Below the pieces are notes generated by a model. The model was given only the letters and a program-made list of their open reading frames with translations. It was not told the origin of the DNA and ran no database searches. This document shows positions 57,941-64,000 of a DNA stretch of 64,000 nt, piece by piece. Source of the DNA: Excoecaria cochinchinensis (Eukaryota; Streptophyta; Magnoliopsida; Malpighiales; Euphorbiaceae); contig CANTUQ010000159.1 in NCBI GenBank assembly GCA_947683425.1, forward strand, positions 2,294,001-2,358,000, given 5' to 3'. Position numbers and translations under genes: made by a program. Position 1 is the first letter of the stretch. Every line of letters starts with the position of its first letter.

Positions 57941-59131
57941 TCAATACACAAATAGATGCTTACCAGATGGATCGGCATGATCTTTAACTTCTTCTCCGAT
58001 CATGGCAAAGAGTTGCTTCTGTCTGCTAGGAGCTGTAGGCCGCTCTATTGCCTCGGACCTTACTTGCACTCCTCTTCCTCTTCCTCTACCAGTTCTGGCT
58101 GATCCAGACACATTCATATTTCCCCTACTCACTTGCGAACAAGAATTCTCTTTAATCACAGGGCAATTAGCAAACATATGATCCATAACTTTGCATTTGA
58201 AATATGCTTCTGTAAGTTTCCTACAAGTTCCCCAATGATTCCTTTGACAATGCTCACATTTAGGTAATGTGTTACCTCTACTTGATGGTGGCACAACACT
58301 ACCCATCGATGCAGGCTCTCGAAATGAATCTTGCATAACCTATCCACTTGCAACTCCTCTAGTCTTCTTACTATTGACTCTATCATTTCTAGATACTTTC
58401 CTCTTATGCTCTTTCTTTTGCTTTGTTAACTCAGCTACTTCCAATTTGATAGCAGTCAAGACCAACTGATAATAATTTGCTGATTGCAAAACAGCCATGG
58501 CAGACAAGGGTCCTCTAATAGACTCTCTCAATCCATCCTCGAATTGTCGACATCTTAAATCTTCTGTTAACAATTCCTTTGGCACATACTTGCTCAATCG
58601 ACTGAATTCCTTTTCATACTCTCCTACTATCATACTCCTTTGCTTCAAACTCACAAACTCTCTCCACTTTGCTTCTTTATAAGCTTTAGTGATGTACTTC
58701 CTTTCAAATTCTTGAGCAAAGAAGTCCCAAGTTAACTCATCTGGTCACTATGGATTCTGAAGAACTAGTTCCCACCAATCTTAAGCTGGACCTTCCAGTA
58801 ATGACACTGCACAAGTCACTCATTGATCTTGTGGACAAATAATTACCTGCAGTATTCTTTTCATCCTCTGTAACCAAAACTCAGCCAATTCTGACTGATC
58901 CAAGGTAGTCGCACTGAACTCCTCTTCCCCTCTCTTTCTAATCAAATATGTTGGAGGCTTAGGGGCACTTAACCTTTCTATTACTTGTATTATCCCCTGT
59001 AATAACATCAGGCCACCATAATTTGGACCTACACCCTCAGCTTAAGGTCTCTCTTGTACTGGCGGATTAACCCTCACAGGATTAATACTACCTGTCATCT
59101 CTCCTACATCCTCACTCGGGTCCGACTCCAT
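57941..59131 (-). pseudogene. gag: Decayed gag of TR-GAG2
   Basis: Starts MESDPSEDVGEMTGS at 59131. It contains LLQGIIQVIERLSAPKPPTY, LDQSELAEFWLQRMKRILQV, LTWDFFAQEFERKYITKAYK, SMIVGEYEKEFSRLSKYVPK and DGLRESIRGPLSAMAVLQ (Retrotrans_gag-like). The zinc-knuckle region reads YFKCKVMDHMFANC, where the first Cys has become Tyr, and a Gly/Arg-rich tail follows. It ends FAMIGEEVKDHADPSGKHLF. In-frame stops near 59043, 58816, 58773, 58745 and 58337 inactivate it. Order and spacing match the TR-GAG1 gag closely. Confidence 0.9.
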
Positions 59132-59238
59132 CTTTTACCTACACAAGGTAACATCTGCATTAGGCTACAACTCTAGACAGACTCACATACATTTAATCAA
59201 TACTCTAACATCTTATTATCCAGAAATAACTAACCTAC

Positions 59239-59250
59239 GCTCTGATACCA
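59239..59250 (-). other. Initiator-Met primer binding site, TR-GAG2
   Basis: GCTCTGATACCA on the plus strand is the exact complement of TGGTATCAGAGC, five bases inside the LTR boundary at 59256. Confidence 0.92.
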
Positions 59251-59255
59251 CAACT

Positions 59256-60887
59256 TGTAGCGCCCCAATACCCCTTGGGAGGATATTAGGTCGCCACAAT
59301 GCATACACACACAGAACACTCATGCGGAAGCCAAAATAAAACCATACAATCACAAGCAGCGGAAAAATCGTCTTTAATATAACTAAAACATGCCAATAAG
59401 AAAACTCTTATATTCATTTATATATATTCCAAATGAAATTGTTCTTTTACATATAAACATTCTTTAACATTTACATATTGGTTACAAAAATTATTCATTA
59501 TTTTATCATCTACATCTCGCGTACAAAATTGCTTTACATTTCATATGCCAAGCTATACAAAACTCTAGAACACGTATACAAAACTATGCCATATACGAAA
59601 ACTTCAACTTATACTCCTAGTGGCCATGACCTCGCAGATGTGGAACCTTCCGGACCTGTAAACCTACACGGGAAAACACTCGCACTAAGCGAAATCGCTT
59701 AGTGGGGATATCACATATAATATAGACTTCTAACGAAGTCATATGCATCACTTAATCAACCATTAAGCATGCCAGCATTTGATTCATATAGCAATAAAGA
59801 ACCTTCTAACAAGCACGTATAGCATCATGTACAAGTTCATATAATCCATATCATATTCATGTTCTTTTGATAAGACTATGGCATATACATTTAACATGTG
59901 TCATCTCAATTGCAACTCAAACTATGCTTTAATACATAAGCTATGTTCATGTACATATTGACATTTACACATATCATTTCATATACATGTCATTTATTAT
60001 ATCATAACTTTACCTTTCATATATTGTCATTTATACATCTAGACATTTAGCTTATGCATAACATTTCTTATACAAATAGCAACTTCCCCTGTACATGTAT
60101 AGGTTCATGTAACCATTTCTGGTAAACGATAATCATATGCTTCTGAAGCCATTTACTAGAGCTCTATAACATTTATACTTCTCGTGTACATATAGATAAC
60201 ATTTCTTATGCATATAACAGCATCTCTTGTACATGTAACAACAATTCATATACTTTTACATTTTACATTTAGCCCATTGTCATAACATAAGTTGATACGG
60301 GTACAAGTAGATACCAAATAATGGTACCAAAACATCTAGAGACCGTAGTCTCAAATCTTCTCCAGACCATAGTCTCGAACATCTAGATACTTTACAAGTA
60401 TCAACATCTAGACATCCGTCGATGCCAACATCTAGACACCCGTCGGTGCCAAACATTTAGCAGCTGCAAATCATCTAACCCTTTATAGGCATGCCCATCT
60501 ATCCACTTGTATGAACATCTAAGGCTTATACCCATTACTCTTATCAAGACATGTTCATTTAATCATATACATTAACACATTCTGATTTATGTGCATTGCA
60601 TACATGGTTCACAATGCTCAAGATATTCCAAACATATGCTTGTGTATACGCGTTCGCATTCATGATTTATTGTACTTAATTATTCATTGCGCCCATATAA
60701 TTATACACATTAACATATATGATTCATCATGCTTAGAACACTTCTAGTTCATACATATATATACGCATTAGCCTACATAGTTCATCATGCTTAAAATACT
60801 CATTTTATAATGATAAATATGAGTTGGACAAGCTATGGGAACTCATAGTGAAGTTCGAGTGCATTTTGGGAAGAAAAACACCCTAAA
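59256..60887 (-). mobile_element. TR-GAG2 5' LTR (truncated by LTR F)
   Basis: Aligns throughout with 54960-56590 of the 3' LTR. It stops in AAAACACCCTAAA at 60887; the 3' LTR continues there with TTCACAAAACAGG. Confidence 0.9.
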
Positions 60888-62175
60888 TGTCACACCCCGA
60901 TCGGGGCCTAGTCGGAATATGCTCGCTCGATCGGAATGAGTGAGGGTAATTCGGTAATTTGTACATGAATAATATGGATAATAAGGATTTATGTGCAAAG
61001 AAATTAATTAAATAAGTTAAGTGAAGGAAATATTAGAGTGTGCTTAGTGTGTATGGAAGTAGGGTATAAGTGGATTTTAGGAAATGATTTGGTGTGACTC
61101 AAGTATGGTACCTTGAAGATATTTATTCAAGAAATGTTTGTATGTGGAGTGAGTATGGTGCCAAGGTTGGAATTAGTCAAAGATGTATCTTGGATTTACT
61201 AGGATTATGACAAGTGGACCTCTAGGATGGTGACAAGTGGTATGGTTGGTGTGTGCATTAAGTGAGAAAGAGAAATAGGAAAATATGAATGGAAAGGGGC
61301 AAAAATCACGTTGGGCCTCCTCTCCTTCCCGTTCTCTTTCTTTTCTTTTCCCTTTCCCATTTCTTGTGTTCTTTCTCTTGGATGTGTGTAAGTTGGAGCT
61401 ATTTTGGAAGAGTTTGGGAGCAAAATTGAAGAGGTAAGTGGTTAGGTTTTAGTTATTGTGCTTTGAACTTCTTTTTCTTCTAATTTGCTTTCGATTTGAG
61501 TAATTTAGAGTTTTGGTTTAGTGATTATTGGGTTTGGTTGTGCGAGTTTTTGGATGATTTGAAGAGGAGCTAAAGCTTGATTGAGTGGGTTCTTGAAGAT
61601 TGAGGTTTTGAATCGCAAATCCAGGTTTGGGAACTTTCTTTTATCTGTATATGAATTTTTATATATTCATGTATGATATGAGCTTCTTGAGTGTGTTGTG
61701 ATGATCTGTGATGATGGTAGTGAGTGTTGGCTCAATCGACTTATTGGTGCATGTGAATAGGTTTTTGGGTGAAAAACTGGTTTAGAATACACTGGACCTT
61801 TCTTCGGTTATTAGACTGTTTTGGGAGTTTTAGAACTCCAAATCATGCGATTCTTGAACCATTAGAACCATGAATTCCATTACTTTAAATGTCTCAGAAA
61901 TATCCTTTGACAAATTCTCGCTCTAAGACATCGAAAATTTGATTACAAATGTAGTGTCCCTGTTGTGGCGGGTTGTTTGACCAATATGGGTTGTGGAGTC
62001 CATATCTGGCGTTTTAGACATCCAATTGATGTGAAAATTGTTTCATTTGAAAGCTAAGACATAGGAGCATATTTGTTAATAAGACCACTTTTCCTAAAAA
62101 TGAGGTTTAGAGGTCGGTTTATATGATACGAACCGGTGGTAGAAAGCAGTATGTTAGGGGAGCTGAAGCGAGCCT

Positions 62176-62216
62176 CTGTCGCGAGCGCGACAAGGGTCGC
62201 GACCTCGCGACAGAAA
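62176..62216. repeat. Short TCGCG-type cassette in LTR F
   Basis: CTCTGTCGCGAGCGCGACAA then GGGTCGCGACCTCGCGACAG: two adjacent palindromic words, 40 bases together. Confidence 0.8.
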
Positions 62217-62730
62217 AGTATGCTTTGAGTCTTTTCTTCTATATTTTTGAGTCTAGGATTGACCCGGATCAATCCCGTATCTTTCCCATCAGTTATTATG
62301 CATGTTTAGGGTAATGAAATGGCTATATGAGTAATTATCGTCGGGAGAAATTTAGGAGTATGCTTAAGATTGATGATTTAACTAGTAATCAATAATAGAT
62401 ATAACTCCATGAAGGTTGTTTATTGATGAGTGATATTATGTGATAGTCTCATGAGTAACCTTAGCATGAAGAACCATATGTATGAATGCATTTAACGTGG
62501 GTGCAATTGAGTTGATTGACGAATAAGGTTGTTATTATAGATTGTGTATATGGATGTTGTTAAGGGCATGTTTTATTGAAATACTTGATACGAATGTTGG
62601 ATTTATATTGTTAATAATGTGTGACTGGCTGGAGATGAGGTAAGAGAACTTTGAATGTGTTTCGTGGGTTTGTGGGTGAGTTTGAGGAAGGAAGGATTTT
62701 GCAAAATTCTACAGATTTTCGGAATCATGA

Positions 62731-63094
62731 CTCTGTCGCGATCGCGACACTGTCGCGAGCGCGACAGAGACCGGCGATTTTGATGTGGTGCTGTCGCGAG
62801 CACGCGACACTGTCGCGACCCCGCGATAGCAATAGCTTATCTGCTCTCTGTCGCGAGTGCGACAACCGTCGCGATCGCGACAGAGCACATTGTTGGCCTG
62901 TGCTATCGCGAGCACGCGACTTGTCGCGACCCCGCGATAGCAATACTTGCCTTCTGTCGCGACCGCGACAATACCGCGAGCGCGACAGAGCTGGGCCCTT
63001 CTTTCCTTCCCACGATCGCGAAGTCCGTCGCGTGCGCACAGCGAAGAGACTATGGTCTCTGTCGCGAGCGCGACAGATGTCGCGAGCGCGACAG
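62731..63094. repeat. Large TCGCG-type palindrome cassette in LTR F
   Basis: At least ten words in 364 bases, including CTCTGTCGCGATCGCGACAC, TGTCGCGAGCGCGACAGAG, CTGTCGCGAGCACGCGACAC, TGTCGCGACCCCGCGATAG, GTCGCGATCGCGACAGAG and, at the end, two tandem copies of TGTCGCGAGCGCGACAGAT. Some words are single palindromes; others pair with the neighbour to make a larger inverted repeat (CTCTGTCGCG at 62731 with CGCGACAGAG at 62760). Very few CpGs are lost. Confidence 0.9.
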
Positions 63095-64000
63095 ATGTGT
63101 TTTGTTGAATGAATTTTCTTGGTAATTCCAATGTTTGAATTCCGAACTTGTGATGACTTTAGGTTTACTCTTTGACTATTTATGAAGTATGTTAATGTAA
63201 TTGAATGTATTATGTATAATTATAGTTCTGATCTTTTCTAGGATTATCATGTTATGTTCAAAGTGTAAATTGTATGATGCATGTTTGACTTTATGAACTT
63301 GTTCATATGTCTTAACTAGTGCTAATTGTGTACAATGATATAAAGTATGTGATTTAAAATATGATCTGTATTAAGCATGACTGATATTATGAATTTCTTT
63401 ATATGTCTAATATACTCTGGATTAAGTATGATGATATTATATATATTGTCTGATGTGATACCTGAATTAAATGATGCATGACCTGCGAGAGTCAGTCTAG
63501 TGGATAGTTAGGCATGCCTAATAGAGTTATGTGCCGCTGCAGCTATGTGTACGATTTGGACCCTGATCAGGTCCCACGACTGGTTCCCTGCGAACCCTTT
63601 GATATGAAATGTTTTTGGAATGTGGAAAAAGATGATGTTGTTTTTCGACTTGTACCTGTATGGTACATTATATTATGTGTTCCCTCTGAGGGTTACCCGG
63701 TCAGAGATCGGGCTATGTGTTTCCTCATGAGGTCTTCCCCTCCGTACTCGTTATCCACTATTTTGAGTCAGCAGGTATTTTGATAGTTTGGTTTATTCTG
63801 TTTTGAAATAGCCATCAGAATATGATGTCTGAATGGGCAAGAATCAGTTTATGTGTATATGAATATGACCTCGAGCTTCAGACGGTAAATCTGTATTTAG
63901 TAAACATGACTTTTCAGTTAACATGATTATCCGTACTTGACATGTGATTTGTTATTAGTTTCTGAATGCTTTGAAATGATTTGATCGATGTATTTATGTA

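Larger units (their letters stand above)
54960..60887 (-). mobile_element. TR-GAG2: gag-only Tekay-like retrotransposon
   Basis: Minus-strand element: 3' LTR 54960-57874, polypurine tract, decayed gag, intact primer site, and 5' LTR 59256-60887 cut by LTR F. The interior is only 1.38 kb. It holds no pol, as in TR-GAG1. The two LTRs differ at only a few positions per 60 bases where they overlap, so the insertion is fairly young. Confidence 0.9.
60888..64000 (+). mobile_element. Tekay-like LTR F (runs off the window)
   Basis: TGTCACACCCCGATCGGGGCCTAGTCGG opens the LTR. It has a leader with a GAG|GTAAGTGG donor-like site (61434) and decayed palindromes. A dense TCGCG cassette (62731-63094) follows. 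GAGAGTCAGTCTAGTGGATA (63486) then comes before GTTAGGCATGCCTAATAG (63507), GGACCCTGATCAGGTCC (63558) and AGTCAGCAGGT (63766). Order and spacing match LTR B and LTR E. The hairpin module and LTR end lie outside the window. Confidence 0.87.

Noticed and set aside
62651..63131. Overlapping Arg-rich frames of 100-150 residues on both strands
   Set aside because: They read the TCGCG palindrome array, which has no stop codons in several frames; the peptide is a by-product of the repeat.

Overview
This is a stretch of plant nuclear heterochromatin, most likely from a dicot, made almost entirely of nested transposable elements. I see no intact host gene, no rRNA or tRNA gene and no CRISPR array. The plant assignment rests on Tekay/Del-type chromovirus retrotransposons (initiator-Met-tRNA primer sites, an integrase with a chromodomain, the GAGGACRAAATTT polypurine region), Ogre/Tat-like retrotransposons, CACTA transposons, and a captured fragment of a plant glycosyltransferase gene.

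Layout. 1-3744: minus-strand Ogre-like element A, with only tandem repeats left between its LTRs. It sits in a Tekay-like LTR (B, 3745-5201), which lies in plus-strand Ogre-like element B (5202-11286). Element B is also split by CACTA1 (5256-9546, GGA target duplication), which carries exons and introns of a host glycosyltransferase gene. 11287-24643: TR-GAG1, a Tekay-like element with gag but no pol. It is split at its polypurine tract by a 9.8-kb Ogre-like element with two ~3-kb LTRs and only a partial gag (13773-23574). 24657-30991: minus-strand Ogre-like element C with a decayed RNase H-integrase region. 30992-39722: CACTA2, with a five-exon TnpA-type gene and a nested solo LTR. 39749-42350: two Tekay-like LTR pieces. 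42351-53461: Tekay-like element E with a very long LTR, split by minus-strand Tekay element H (43099-49129), which keeps most of pol. 53462-54959: LTR G. 54960-60887: TR-GAG2, a second gag-only element, on the minus strand. 60888-64000: LTR F, running off the window.

Nothing here works together as a host pathway. The interest lies in the repeats. (1) The AT-rich LTRs of both superfamilies carry short CpG-rich inverted-repeat cassettes at matching positions. The cassette word differs between lineages while the flanks stay alignable, and some arms change in compensating pairs. (2) Long Tekay-like LTRs share a GTAAGT-type donor and a hairpin-plus-acceptor module. This suggests an intron inside the LTR that contains the cassette. 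(3) Two separate gag-only elements end gag at the same PSGK/GGTAAG junction. (4) CACTA1 is a gene-capturing element, and CACTA2 is flanked by a repeated piece of Ogre pol. All calls come from reading the sequence; similarity to named families is from memory and no search was run.
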